Source: Lysinibacillus capsici
GTDB lineage: Bacteria > Bacillota > Bacilli > Bacillales_A > Planococcaceae
Assembly: GCF_003367505.1 (NCBI RefSeq)
Contig: NZ_PXXX01000006.1
Span: 62,001-126,000 of the forward strand
Direction: 5' to 3'
DNA length: 64,000 bases
In this document: positions 15,729-24,364 of the stretch, in pieces
Layout: each line of letters opens with the position of its first letter
How positions within the stretch are numbered: the stretch's first letter is position 1
Translations under genes and position numbers: made by a program
Notes under the pieces: model-generated
What the model saw: only the letters and a program-made list of their open reading frames with translations
The model's database searches: none
What the model was told of the DNA's origin: nothing

Positions 15729-16310
15729 ATGGCAAGAACTCGGGAATTTGATGAGGCAAAAGTGTTAGAGGCAGCAATGCAATTATTTTGGGAGAAGGGA
15801 TATGAAGCAACTTCTTTAAGTGATCTTACTACTAGAATGGGGATTCAGCGTCCTAGTATTTATTCAACGTTTGGGGATAAAAAGGAACTATTTGAAGCGG
15901 CCCTTCGTAGATATACGACAACTCGCGCATCCGAAATACGGACTAAACTTCAAAGTTATGCCTCTGTAAAACAGGCGTTTTCTATATTTTTTGAAGATGT
16001 GATTACTGCTGAATATACAAAAGATCTTAGTAATGGCTGTTTTTGTATCAATACAATGGTTGAATTAGCTCCACATGATGAGAAGTTCGAGATTTTGACA
16101 AGAGAGCATCAACTCTATCTATCAGTAATTTTTCAGGAGACAATTGAACGGGGAATTCAATCAGGAGAACTAGAGGCGAACACGGATTCAAAGTCTTTAG
16201 CGCAAGCATTAATTGTTGCGTTAATAGGGTTAACAGTTATGCTGAAATCGCAGCCACAACGCTCGTTTGTTGATAACGCCATTGCAACGACGCTGACATT
16301 ACTTAAATAA
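15729..16310 (+). CDS. TetR/AcrR family repressor
   Basis: A 193-aa regulator. The N-terminal HTH reads ARTREFDEAKVLEAAMQLFWEKGYE, then TRMGIQRPSIYSTFGDKKELF, the pattern of the YezE/AcrR-like group. The C-terminal ligand domain has NGCFCINTMVELAP. It is divergent from the MFS/LLM/esterase operon, with matching operators before both genes, so it most likely represses that operon and itself until a ligand binds. The start at 15729 is taken from the family N-terminus and GGGGGTG upstream, replacing a 14-codon longer frame. Confidence 0.9.
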   Translation: MARTREFDEAKVLEAAMQLFWEKGYEATSLSDLTTRMGIQRPSIYSTFGDKKELFEAALRRYTTTRASEIRTKLQSYASVKQAFSIFFEDVITAEYTKDLSNGCFCINTMVELAPHDEKFEILTREHQLYLSVIFQETIERGIQSGELEANTDSKSLAQALIVALIGLTVMLKSQPQRSFVDNAIATTLTLLK

Positions 16311-16315
16311 TAAGG

Positions 16316-16348
16316 CAATACCCCTTTAGCACTGCTAAAGGGGTATTG
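16316..16348. terminator. Strong hairpin after tetR
   Basis: A perfect 15-bp stem, CAATACCCCTTTAGC with GCTAAAGGGGTATTG, has a 3-nt loop. The following tract is A-rich rather than T-rich on the plus strand, so efficiency is uncertain. Confidence 0.6.
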
Positions 16349-16399
16349 AAAAAATAAGAAAAAAATGCACAAATTTAGTTTATAAAACATAGGATGAAT

Positions 16400-16789
16400 T
16401 TATAATTCCTTACAAGCCCATGCGTCAATCTCAACCTTTAAAGCTGGCGTAGCGAGTGCAACGACATACATTAATGTTGTGCATGGAAGATGTTCCCCCA
16501 AGAAGTCACTGATAATTTCCTTACGTTGAATAGCATCCATATCCCCCACTAAATAAAAGACGAGCTTTGTAATATCTTGAACCTCCATATCGGCACTATC
16601 TAGATTTCTTTTAATATTTTCAAGTGCTATCTTCAATTGAGCTATTGCATCTTCAGGTATAGATCCATCAGCTATCATGCCAATTTGTCCTGATAATGTT
16701 AACCATCTCTGAGGTCCCGTCACCTCAATTTGATGAACATAAGGAGCAACGGGTGGATGAATGTTCTGAGGGTTTCTCGCAATTTTCAT
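16400..16789 (-). CDS. RidA-like (YjgF/UK114) protein lacking the catalytic Arg
   Basis: A 129-aa RidA-fold protein with a WLTLSGQIGM block and the C-terminal block ALKVEIDAWA. In true RidA deaminases the PARSxVxV motif supplies the catalytic Arg. Here the corresponding stretch is PCTTLMYVVA, so the Arg is replaced by Thr. It is therefore unlikely to hydrolyse 2-aminoacrylate and belongs to a divergent Rid subfamily of unknown function. AAGGACTG lies before the ATG. Confidence 0.82.
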   Translation of the reverse strand: MKIARNPQNIHPPVAPYVHQIEVTGPQRWLTLSGQIGMIADGSIPEDAIAQLKIALENIKRNLDSADMEVQDITKLVFYLVGDMDAIQRKEIISDFLGEHLPCTTLMYVVALATPALKVEIDAWACKEL

Positions 16790-17211
16790 AGAATCAGTCC
16801 TTGTCTCTGTTTAATTTATATCTCTAATCAAAATAGCATAAAGTAATAGTTGATAAAAGTTCTATACAAATACCATTATAAAAGAACATACAAATTGGAT
16901 ATGCTGGTTTAAAGGGTTATAATAGATTTATAGAATTTTGGCTAATACGCTGGTAAAGCTTTCACAAAGGATAAGAGTATCGACTTTTTAATTTGACAAG
17001 ACATACAATTCACTTCAACCCCGCCTTAGGTTTTATACAGACACTTCTAAAAGAAACATACATTTCGTCTTATTTTGAAGGTAGATGGCTATACTCATTA
17101 AATGAGAGGGAAATTTTTACATAAGAATGATGCGTATTGTTATAAATCAATTTTATAGTGTAGCCCTAGGTAGCAGAGGCAGCGAGGCCGTTTTGTAGAA
17201 GGAGTGAATAA
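16790..17211 (+). other. 422-bp gene-free region with a promoter
   Basis: The only clear element is a promoter on the plus strand: TTGGAT at 16895-16900 and TATAAT at 16918-16923, with a 17-bp spacer. It would give the AI-2E-family gene a leader of about 280 nt. No ORF, repeat or recognised riboswitch was seen in that leader. Confidence 0.45.
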
Positions 17212-18264
17212 ATGAATAATTTCTTTCGGAGTAATGGATTTAAGCGTTTTATTATTCTAGTCGGGATTGCTCTTGCATTATATTTAATGCGTAGTATGAT
17301 CAATCTAATTTTACTTACGTTTATTATTACTTATTTGATGAACCAGCTTACTACGAAGACAACGAAAAGCATAAGAAAATATACGCCGATGAATGAAAAA
17401 GCTGTGACGGTAACATTATACCTTTTACTTGTTGCGGGTATTGTAGCTGTTATTTACAAATATTTACCAATTGTGACCCAGCAGATCACACAGCTTTTCG
17501 ACCTCATTGCAAGTTTTAATCTCGATCCAGATGACAATGAGATTGCGAGATACTTAGCACCGACTTTTGAGAAAATAGAGCTCGGGAAATATTTAGAGCA
17601 AGGTGTGGATTTAACTCTTAAAAATATTACGAATATTGGTAAAATCATTATGCAAATATTGATTTCTCTAATTTTGAGTTTATTCATCTTGTTAGAAAAG
17701 AATCGTATTATTGAGTTTACAGCTAAGTTTAAGGATAGTAAAATTGGGCCGCTTTACGATGAGCTTCATTATTTCTCAAGAATATTCATCCGCTCATTTG
17801 GTAAAGTAATTGAAGCACAATTTATTATTGCTGCTGTTAACTGTGTGTTATCCGTCATTGCCCTTTCTATTATGGGCTTCCCACATTTGATTGCACTTGG
17901 GATTATGCTCTTTATTTTAGGCTTAGTTCCAGTCGCGGGAGTTATCATCTCATTAATACCATTAAGTATTATCGCATATAGCATTGGTGGCTTGATGTAC
18001 ATCGTCTATATTTTAGTTATTGTCATGGTTTTACATGCCATTGAAGCTTACTTCTTAAATCCAAAGCTTATGTCTGCCAAAACAGATTTACCGATTTTCT
18101 ATACGTTTATGGTCATTCTCTTTTCTGAGCATTTCCTTGGTGTATGGGGACTAATCATAGGTATTCCACTATTTATGTTCATGCTTGATATTCTAGGTGT
18201 AACCTCCTCGGAAGACCCTGCGAAGAAATCGGTAAAGGTACACACTGAAAAACAAATGGAATAG
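17212..18264 (+). CDS. AI-2E family transporter (UPF0118)
   Basis: A 350-aa integral membrane protein with about eight helices. Helices near 12-30 and 30-45, 65-85, 150-165 and a cluster from 205 to 325 are visible, with the family LGLVPVAGVIISLIPLSI and GIPLFMFM segments. The family includes TqsA, Na+/H+ antiporters and proteins of unknown substrate, so autoinducer export should not be assumed. It is monocistronic, with AGAAGGAG before the ATG and a terminator after it. Confidence 0.87.
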   Translation: MNNFFRSNGFKRFIILVGIALALYLMRSMINLILLTFIITYLMNQLTTKTTKSIRKYTPMNEKAVTVTLYLLLVAGIVAVIYKYLPIVTQQITQLFDLIASFNLDPDDNEIARYLAPTFEKIELGKYLEQGVDLTLKNITNIGKIIMQILISLILSLFILLEKNRIIEFTAKFKDSKIGPLYDELHYFSRIFIRSFGKVIEAQFIIAAVNCVLSVIALSIMGFPHLIALGIMLFILGLVPVAGVIISLIPLSIIAYSIGGLMYIVYILVIVMVLHAIEAYFLNPKLMSAKTDLPIFYTFMVILFSEHFLGVWGLIIGIPLFMFMLDILGVTSSEDPAKKSVKVHTEKQME

Positions 18265-18273
18265 TTCCAAACA

Positions 18274-18304
18274 AAGGAATCATCTACATATATGATGATT
18301 CCTT
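18274..18304 (+). terminator. Terminator of the AI-2E family gene
   Basis: An 11-bp stem, AAGGAATCATC with GATGATTCCTT, has a 9-nt loop, then TTTAA-like sequence. Confidence 0.75.
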
Positions 18305-18329
18305 ATTTAATGCACAAGAGGTGTTTATA

Positions 18330-18863
18330 TTGATAAAAGGTCAACAGGTCTATTTAAGAGAAATACGTGAAGATGATAGTGATAGTATTATAAGATGCTT
18401 TCAAAATGAAGAAATCATGTATATGACAGGAACACGGAATATTTTAACAAAGGAACAAATCAAAGAGGCGATCAAACGCTTTAAAGCAGATTCTTCTCGC
18501 TATGATTTTGCTATTTGTTTAGTTGATAATGATCAGGTAATTGGTGATTTGGCGATTATGGAGGTTGATTTAGATAATAAAAAGGCAGTGTTCCGTATAG
18601 CTTTACATAATATAGAGAATTGTGGCAGAGGTATGGGTTCAGAAGCAGTTAGGCTTGCTCAAAGATTTACATTTGAGGAGCTAAATCTGAATCGCTTAGA
18701 ATTACAGGTATATTCACACAATAGTAGAGCAATTAAATCCTATGAAAAGGTCGGCTTTAAAAAAGAAGGTGTTTTGAGGCAGGCCTTGTTTATGAATAAT
18801 ACATTTTCTGATGAAATCATTATGAGTCTGTTGCGTGATGAGTATATGAAAATTCAAAAGTAG
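18330..18863 (+). CDS. GNAT family N-acetyltransferase
   Basis: A 177-aa RimJ/RimL-type GNAT. Motifs are YLREIREDDSDSI at the start, the acetyl-CoA pyrophosphate loop around ENCGRGMGSEAVRLAQ, and LNRLELQVYSHNSRAIKSYEKVGFKKEG. It probably acetylates a small amine, protein N-terminus or antibiotic. The substrate is unknown. The TTG at 18330 is taken as start, with AAGAGGTG 7 bp before it. The GTG at 18321 overlaps that site. Confidence 0.87.
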   Translation: MIKGQQVYLREIREDDSDSIIRCFQNEEIMYMTGTRNILTKEQIKEAIKRFKADSSRYDFAICLVDNDQVIGDLAIMEVDLDNKKAVFRIALHNIENCGRGMGSEAVRLAQRFTFEELNLNRLELQVYSHNSRAIKSYEKVGFKKEGVLRQALFMNNTFSDEIIMSLLRDEYMKIQK

Positions 18864-18869
18864 AAATTT

Positions 18870-18901
18870 AACCAGCACAGATTTTTGTGTTGGTTTTTTT
18901 T
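18870..18901 (+). terminator. Terminator of the GNAT gene
   Basis: AACCAGCACA pairs with TGTGTTGGTT (one G-T pair), followed by about seven T. Confidence 0.88.
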
Positions 18902-19088
18902 CTGAACACAAGTATAATTGGTAAAAATTTCTGTGTGTGAAGGACAGAAATAGTGTTGAAACTTTCATAGCTGTATTTTTAGTTAAAATGCATTCTAAAT
19001 CTGATATAGCAAAACTAATTAAGAGACCCAAAATCATCTTGTTGTTGTAAAACAATTATTTTTTGCAGGCATAAAGGAGAGATGGTAA

Positions 19089-20120
19089 ATGAAAATACAA
19101 TATCCTACTTTAAAAACGCCTCTTACGATTGGCGTGACAGCACCCTCTAGTGGAGTCGAACAGCATCTTCATCTATTAATAACAGAAGCTGAAAAACAAT
19201 TAATACAAAGAGGAATGAAAGTTATTATTGGAAATACTACCTGGACGCAGCTTAAAGGTAGAAGTACAACAAAAGAAAAGCGAGTCTCTGAACTTATGGA
19301 CTATTTATTAGATGAGCGAATAGATATCGTCATGCCACCGTGGGGAGGCAGTTTTCTAATGGAGTTATTACCTTTAATCGATTGGGACGAATTAAAAAAA
19401 GCGGGACCCAAATGGATATTAGGGTATTCAGATATTAGTACTTTATCTTTTGTATACACAACCATGACGGGGTACGCATCCGCACATGGGGTGAATTTTA
19501 CTGAATTATCTGCACCTCAATGGGATGAACTTTCTTCTAAATGGATAGACGTAATTACATGTAAGACTGGTCATTCAATAACTCAAAGCTCTTCTCACTA
19601 TTTTCAATCGAGCTGGGAGCAAGTTTATAAAAATCCTGCTACAGGATTTTATTTTGACAGTGAAACCGAATGGAAAGTTCTAAACCAAGAGCGTAGTAAT
19701 CGTATGACAGGTAGGTTGATAGGTGGCTGTTTAAATACATTGCAAATTCTTATAGGTACGCCCTTCGATTACGTTCAATCATTTATTAACGAATATTGCT
19801 CTGAGGAAGGAACAATATGGTATTTAGAAAGTGTTGGTATGGATGCGGCAAAAATCTACCGAGCTTTGTGGCAATTAAAGTATAATGGTTGGTTCAATAA
19901 ATGTAATGGTGTTCTAATCGGGCGAGCAGGACTATATGAAAATCTAGGGGACTTTACATTGGTGGATGCATTAAGGGATATTTTTGACGAGATGGGAATA
20001 CCAGTTTTCTATGAAGTAGATATTGGACATGTCCCCCCTCAATTAATTCTAGTGAATGGAGCAGTTGGGGAAGTAATAGTAGAAGAAGGAAGAGGTACGC
20101 TAAAAATGCAATTTTGTTAG
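19089..20120 (+). CDS. LD-carboxypeptidase / MccF-like S66 peptidase
   Basis: A 343-aa serine peptidase of family S66. The catalytic triad can be read as Ser114 in GYSDIS, Glu247 in YLESVGMD and His314 in DIGHVPP. Family members either trim murein tetrapeptides (LdcA) or cleave microcin C-type peptide-nucleotides and give self-immunity (MccF). The length and IWYLESVGMDAA context are closer to the MccF-like Bacillus branch, but this cannot be settled by eye. No microcin genes are adjacent. AAAGGAGAG precedes the ATG. Confidence 0.87.
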   Translation: MKIQYPTLKTPLTIGVTAPSSGVEQHLHLLITEAEKQLIQRGMKVIIGNTTWTQLKGRSTTKEKRVSELMDYLLDERIDIVMPPWGGSFLMELLPLIDWDELKKAGPKWILGYSDISTLSFVYTTMTGYASAHGVNFTELSAPQWDELSSKWIDVITCKTGHSITQSSSHYFQSSWEQVYKNPATGFYFDSETEWKVLNQERSNRMTGRLIGGCLNTLQILIGTPFDYVQSFINEYCSEEGTIWYLESVGMDAAKIYRALWQLKYNGWFNKCNGVLIGRAGLYENLGDFTLVDALRDIFDEMGIPVFYEVDIGHVPPQLILVNGAVGEVIVEEGRGTLKMQFC

Positions 20121-20132
20121 GCAAACATATTA

Positions 20133-20159
20133 AAAGGGGACCTTGATGAAGTCCCCTTT
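20133..20159. terminator. Convergent terminator
   Basis: AAAGGGGAC pairs with GTCCCCTTT across a 9-nt loop, between two genes ending toward each other. Confidence 0.75.
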
Positions 20160-20162
20160 CAT

Positions 20163-21506
20163 TTAAGCATGGTCAGGAGATGAAAGGGTTCTTGGATTTT
20201 TCCTAATGAACAAGTAAATAAGCAATGCTGTAATTCCTTCTGCTACTGGGAAGGTCCACCAAATAGCCTGCGAGCCAAGTATCTTGGGTAGTATGATGAG
20301 AGTAGGGATAAATAAGATAATACTACGTAGTAACATAATTGTTGTAGCAATACGAATTTTTTCAATGGATTGAAAGAATTCTGCGAACACCATGTTGATC
20401 CCTAAAAATACATAGCCAATGGCAAAATGTACAAAGCCCTGTGCTGCCATACTCCGAATTTCAAATGAGCTATCTCCAAATAACGCCATTAATTGAGAAG
20501 GGAAAAGAAGAGCTATAAGAGCTGTTGTTAATCCTAAAATAAATGCGGTAGCTAAACCGATTTTCAATAAAGCAGTTAATCTTTCAAGTAATCTTGCCCC
20601 GTGGTGATAGCTTACTAATGGTTGTAGAGCCATACCGACTCCAAGGAAAATAGTCAGCAAGACAGTATGGATATAATTGACCATTGCATAGGCAGTAACG
20701 CCATTCGCACCTAAATAATGTAAAAATGTAACGTTATACAAAATAACGATAACTGCAACGGAAGCTTCAACAATAAAGCTAGGTAAACCTATAGCAAAAA
20801 TTTTTTTCAAATCTGATAGATTTAAAAATGAAGTGACAAATTTTAACTCAGATTGAGGACGGAAAAAATGAAGACATAGCACAGACGTACCTATAATTGT
20901 AGCTATTGCTGTCGCTAAGGCACAGCCAGTCACGCCATAATCTAGTACGAAGATGAAAACATAATTTAAGAGTATATTCAAAGCCGATGTTGTAATTAAG
21001 CCCAGCATAGCCAATTTTGGGTTGCCATCATTCCGAATAAAAATACTTAATAAATTTTCAATTGTGTAAAATATCCCAAAGAGCAAAATTACATGTAAAT
21101 ATTCCTGCACATACGGATACGTATCATCGCTCGCTCCGAATATATAAGAAATGTCCTTTAGATTTAACGCGAGAAATCCAATAATCGTTATCACAACCAC
21201 TAGCATTGTAGAAAACGCCAATGTAAATAGTTGATGGGCACGTTGCTTATTGCCCTCTCCTAGAGAAATCGAGAAAAGAGTAGCTCCTCCCATGCCAATC
21301 CATAGAGAAATAGAAAGCAAAATAGAGAAAATAGGAACAGCTATATTAACTCCAGCTAAAGCTGTAGGTCCCACGCCATGACTAACGAAAATGCCATCTA
21401 CCAATATATTGACGGACATTAAAAGCATCCCGATCATTGCAGGGAATAAGTATGATAAAAATAATGGTTTCAGTGGCTTTGTTTCAATTGGATTAATGGT
21501 TGTCAT
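20163..21506 (-). CDS. MATE family multidrug efflux transporter
   Basis: A 447-aa membrane protein with about 12 helices and MATE features: LFLSYLFPAMIGMLLMSVNILVDGIFVS, AGVNIAVPIFSI, and the repeat around VMLLRSIILFIPTLII. It likely exports cationic compounds with Na+ or H+ antiport. It starts within the end of the BltD-like gene (14-bp overlap). The ATG at 21506 is preferred over 21512 because GGAGG is 9 bp from it and only 3 bp from the other. The operon is driven from the BltR-type promoter at 21999-22029. Confidence 0.88.
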   Translation of the reverse strand: MTTINPIETKPLKPLFLSYLFPAMIGMLLMSVNILVDGIFVSHGVGPTALAGVNIAVPIFSILLSISLWIGMGGATLFSISLGEGNKQRAHQLFTLAFSTMLVVVITIIGFLALNLKDISYIFGASDDTYPYVQEYLHVILLFGIFYTIENLLSIFIRNDGNPKLAMLGLITTSALNILLNYVFIFVLDYGVTGCALATAIATIIGTSVLCLHFFRPQSELKFVTSFLNLSDLKKIFAIGLPSFIVEASVAVIVILYNVTFLHYLGANGVTAYAMVNYIHTVLLTIFLGVGMALQPLVSYHHGARLLERLTALLKIGLATAFILGLTTALIALLFPSQLMALFGDSSFEIRSMAAQGFVHFAIGYVFLGINMVFAEFFQSIEKIRIATTIMLLRSIILFIPTLIILPKILGSQAIWWTFPVAEGITALLIYLFIRKNPRTLSSPDHA

Positions 21507-21960
21507 AACCATGCACCTCCAAAACCATCACTTTTTCCCCTTTATCATCTAGCTCACCATTAAATATAAAACCAAATTGTTTATACAGCTGGATAGCTAC
21601 AGTGTTATTGTCATAAACACTTAAATATATCTGAAGACAGTTGAACTTTACTGTTAAATATTGAATAAGTTGCTGTAAAAAATGTTTTCCCAAACCTTGT
21701 CCTTGGTATTGTTCTGCAATTAGATAGCGATCAAGCCATACTCGTTGACTGTAATCATCATGAGGGAATAAGCCGTACATAGCGAAGCCTATAGCGGTGT
21801 TATCTTTATACAGACCTAAAGGCGTAAAGCGTCGATCCATTTCCGCCTCTGCTAAGCATTGTTCTGTAGATTCAATAAAATGTTGCTGATTGTCAGCGAT
21901 GCGTAATGCTAAAATTTCTTTCTTGTTAAAAGCTGTAATGTCACGAATCTCCGTGAACAT
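21493..21960 (-). CDS. bltD: Spermine/spermidine acetyltransferase, BltD-like
   Basis: A 155-aa GNAT. The blocks IGFAMYGLFP, RVWLDRYLIAEQYQGQGLGK, YLSVYDNNTVAIQLYKQFGF and FNGELDDKGEKVMVLEVHG align closely with my recollection of B. subtilis BltD, which acetylates polyamines and is encoded with the Blt efflux pump under BltR. Here it is coupled to a MATE pump instead of an MFS pump, with a MerR regulator divergent. The acetyl-CoA loop is QYQGQGLGKHF near 86-96. The likely role is polyamine or amine detoxification. Confidence 0.85.
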   Translation of the reverse strand: MFTEIRDITAFNKKEILALRIADNQQHFIESTEQCLAEAEMDRRFTPLGLYKDNTAIGFAMYGLFPHDDYSQRVWLDRYLIAEQYQGQGLGKHFLQQLIQYLTVKFNCLQIYLSVYDNNTVAIQLYKQFGFIFNGELDDKGEKVMVLEVHGYDNH

Positions 21961-21998
21961 AATGTCAAAACCTTTCTATTTTTATTTTGAATAGGTAC

Positions 21999-22029
21999 AA
22001 TCTAAAGTATATAGTAACTATATAGTCAA
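21999..22029 (-). promoter_or_regulatory. MerR-type promoter with 19-bp spacer
   Basis: On the minus strand, -35 TTGACT (22029-22024) and -10 TAGATT (22004-21999) are separated by 19 bp. The spacer holds the near-perfect dyad TATATAGT-N-ACTATATA (22008-22024). An overlong spacer with a central dyad is the signature of promoters that MerR-family activators twist into shape. It drives the bltD-like/MATE operon and starts 18 bp before the regulator gene. Confidence 0.85.
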
Positions 22030-22046
22030 GGGAGGAAACTCAAAAA

Positions 22047-22877
22047 ATGCTTAATAAAAATGTAAAGTATTTTACAACTGGTGAATTTGCTAAATTATGT
22101 AAGGTGAATAAACAGACACTTATTTATTATGATCAAATTGGTTTATTATCTCCCATCATGAAAGATAGTAAGGATTATAGGTATTATTCACTTGCTCAAT
22201 ATGATTTTTTCGGTGTTATTGAATTATTAAAGGCAGTGGGGATGTCCTTAAAGGATATTCAGCATTATATGGCAGAGAAATCACCTGAAAATTTTTTAGA
22301 ATTGATGCACCAACAAAAAGAGCATGTTGCGAAGAAGCGTAGAGAACTAGAAATGATTGAGAATATTATTGATGTCAAAATCAAAATGACAGAGGAAGCA
22401 CTGCATCTAAATTTTAAGGACATCACGATTGAGTATTTTCCTGAAGATACATTATATTTGAGTAAAAATATTGAGAATTCTACAGAAGAGCAGTTTGTGA
22501 AGGCTGTATCTGACTTTATTGAGGAATTGGATCGCTCTCAATTAGATACGGGGTATCCCATTGGAGGGATAACAAGAAGAGAGCAAGTGTTAGCTGGGAA
22601 TTACGATAACTATAGTTATTTGTATATTGAGCAGCCTCATCCAAGAGAAGGGCATCCTTATTTTAAGGCGATAGAAGGTGAATTTGTGATTGGTTATCAT
22701 GTAGGCCCCTCCTCAAAACTTGGTGAGACATACACACGGTTATTTAATGTCATGCATGAAAAGGGTTATGAGCTAGGTCAGTATGTATACGAGGAATACA
22801 TTTATGATGCCGTAATGAAAAATCGAGAAGAAGAATATGTAACCAAAATTATGATGGAAGTAAAGAAAGTAAAATAA
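22047..22877 (+). CDS. bltR: MerR family regulator, BltR/BmrR-like
   Basis: A 276-aa regulator. The N-terminal MerR HTH reads FTTGEFAKLCKVNKQTLIYYDQIGLL (about 10-35), then a coiled dimer helix (about 85-125) and a C-terminal GyrI/BmrR-like drug-binding domain (about 130-275, with YLYIEQPHPREGHPYF and EEYIYDAV). Architecture and length match BltR and BmrR, which sense lipophilic cations. It is divergent from the MATE/BltD operon with the MerR-type promoter between them. GGGAGG is 11 bp before the ATG. The symbol is by analogy. Confidence 0.82.
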   Translation: MLNKNVKYFTTGEFAKLCKVNKQTLIYYDQIGLLSPIMKDSKDYRYYSLAQYDFFGVIELLKAVGMSLKDIQHYMAEKSPENFLELMHQQKEHVAKKRRELEMIENIIDVKIKMTEEALHLNFKDITIEYFPEDTLYLSKNIENSTEEQFVKAVSDFIEELDRSQLDTGYPIGGITRREQVLAGNYDNYSYLYIEQPHPREGHPYFKAIEGEFVIGYHVGPSSKLGETYTRLFNVMHEKGYELGQYVYEEYIYDAVMKNREEEYVTKIMMEVKKVK

Positions 22878-23061
22878 TTCATTAAGACGTAATAGAAAAG
22901 AATGAATATAGCTGAGACATTTATCATATACGAAGGTTTAGATGGCAGTAAAATAATAGCATTTTGTCATTCTGTTTAAAGTTAGCCTAATCAGTAAATG
23001 ATTTCCTGACGATAAATAAGAAGTATGACATCACATGAGCCTTATATGGAGGTTAGAGACA

Positions 23062-24363
23062 ATGTGGATTGAGCGTTGGAATCATTTAGTAGAGCGATTG
23101 AAGCAGCAGGGAGCTTGTGTACATCCGATTGAAATGCGGCCAGTCGCTACCGAGCAAGAGTTACAGCAGGTTGAGGAAAGACTTGGTGTACAAATCCCTA
23201 ATGGGTTTCGTCAACTGTTGCAAAATTGCTCAAAGCAAGTAAGTATTTATTGGTCATTACCAGATGAGGCGATACTTCCCACTGAATTGCTAGATACGCC
23301 TTCTGGTGAATTTGGCTGGAGCCTAAAAGCTCTAGACTTTCCTTACTTTGGAGAGAATGATGAATCGTATGAACAGCAATATTTACAATTTTTTACGGCC
23401 GGTAATGGAGATGCCCTTCTCCTTAAGCTTGACGACGAAACGGTTTGGTATTGGAGCCATGAAGAAGATGAGCTTGATTTGCTTGCTGCCAGCTTTCATT
23501 CGTACGTTGATAATATGACGGCTTTAGGCTGTATTGGCGTAGATTGCGGACAGCATCGTCAATTTTGTAGTGAAAATGGATTGGATATTGAATTGTATCG
23601 CTCACAATTATGGCTAACTTGGCTAGAACAATATTTAAGCTCTAATTTACAGCAGGCTCAATCCAGCTTAGCATCTTTACTTCATTATGTTTCCATGCAT
23701 GGTGTGAAAAAAACAAGCGTGCAGGAGGCATTTTTGCATTTTGATGGAGTACAGGTGTATCAGGCTCTTCGACATAAGTTAGAGCGAGCTCAATCTCAAT
23801 CAGAACAAAAGGCGTGGAGTGAAATTTTAGTCAAGATATGTCCGAGAGAAGCGGGAAATTGGGCGAGAGAACTTTGGCAAGGACAGAATGACGTACCTGA
23901 CTGGCTGCGTGATTATGTAACAGTACATTGTTTGCCAGTTAATGAAGGACAATCTTTTATCTTAATGGATATCGAAAAAGATAGAATTGATGCCTATACG
24001 GCCCTATATCGACTACGCCAATTTCACCATCCAAATATTATAGACTGGATGAGATCCTATGTCACGTTTCCTATTGATGGGTGGGATACACTTTTAGCTG
24101 AGTCACAACCAAGTGCAGAGACATTATACGAGTGGTTAAATGGCAACGAAGTAGAGAGGCTAACATCCATCCGAGCTGTTTGTCAGATGATGCAGCGGGG
24201 AATTACACCAACAACTATGATAGACGAAGAAAAATGGCGTCCTTTGCTGGCGTATTGGGTTGAACATGAGGTGCTACGGAAAAATAAACAGCTGTTTAGC
24301 CAAGCGCTTAGTTGTTTGGAAAATTGGTTATTAAAATGCTATATGCGACTAAGGAGAGAGTAG
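23062..24363 (+). CDS. SMI1/KNR4 (SUKH) domain protein with long C-terminal region
   Basis: A 433-aa protein. The N-terminal part (about 25-150) is a SUKH domain with ERLGVQIPNGFRQLLQNCSKQVSIYW and GNGDALLLKLDDETVWYWSHEED. The remaining 280 residues are alpha-helical, Trp- and Gln-rich, with HEAT-like spacing and no family recognised. It overlaps no terminator with the next gene, whose start is 2 bp away, so they are co-transcribed. ATG 23062 is chosen (GGAGG 9 bp upstream). A toxin partner is not visible. Confidence 0.78.
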   Translation: MWIERWNHLVERLKQQGACVHPIEMRPVATEQELQQVEERLGVQIPNGFRQLLQNCSKQVSIYWSLPDEAILPTELLDTPSGEFGWSLKALDFPYFGENDESYEQQYLQFFTAGNGDALLLKLDDETVWYWSHEEDELDLLAASFHSYVDNMTALGCIGVDCGQHRQFCSENGLDIELYRSQLWLTWLEQYLSSNLQQAQSSLASLLHYVSMHGVKKTSVQEAFLHFDGVQVYQALRHKLERAQSQSEQKAWSEILVKICPREAGNWARELWQGQNDVPDWLRDYVTVHCLPVNEGQSFILMDIEKDRIDAYTALYRLRQFHHPNIIDWMRSYVTFPIDGWDTLLAESQPSAETLYEWLNGNEVERLTSIRAVCQMMQRGITPTTMIDEEKWRPLLAYWVEHEVLRKNKQLFSQALSCLENWLLKCYMRLRRE

Positions 24364-24364
24364 A

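Noticed and set aside
16993-16998. TTGACA as a second promoter before the AI-2E family gene
   Set aside because: No acceptable -10 hexamer lies 16-18 bp downstream.
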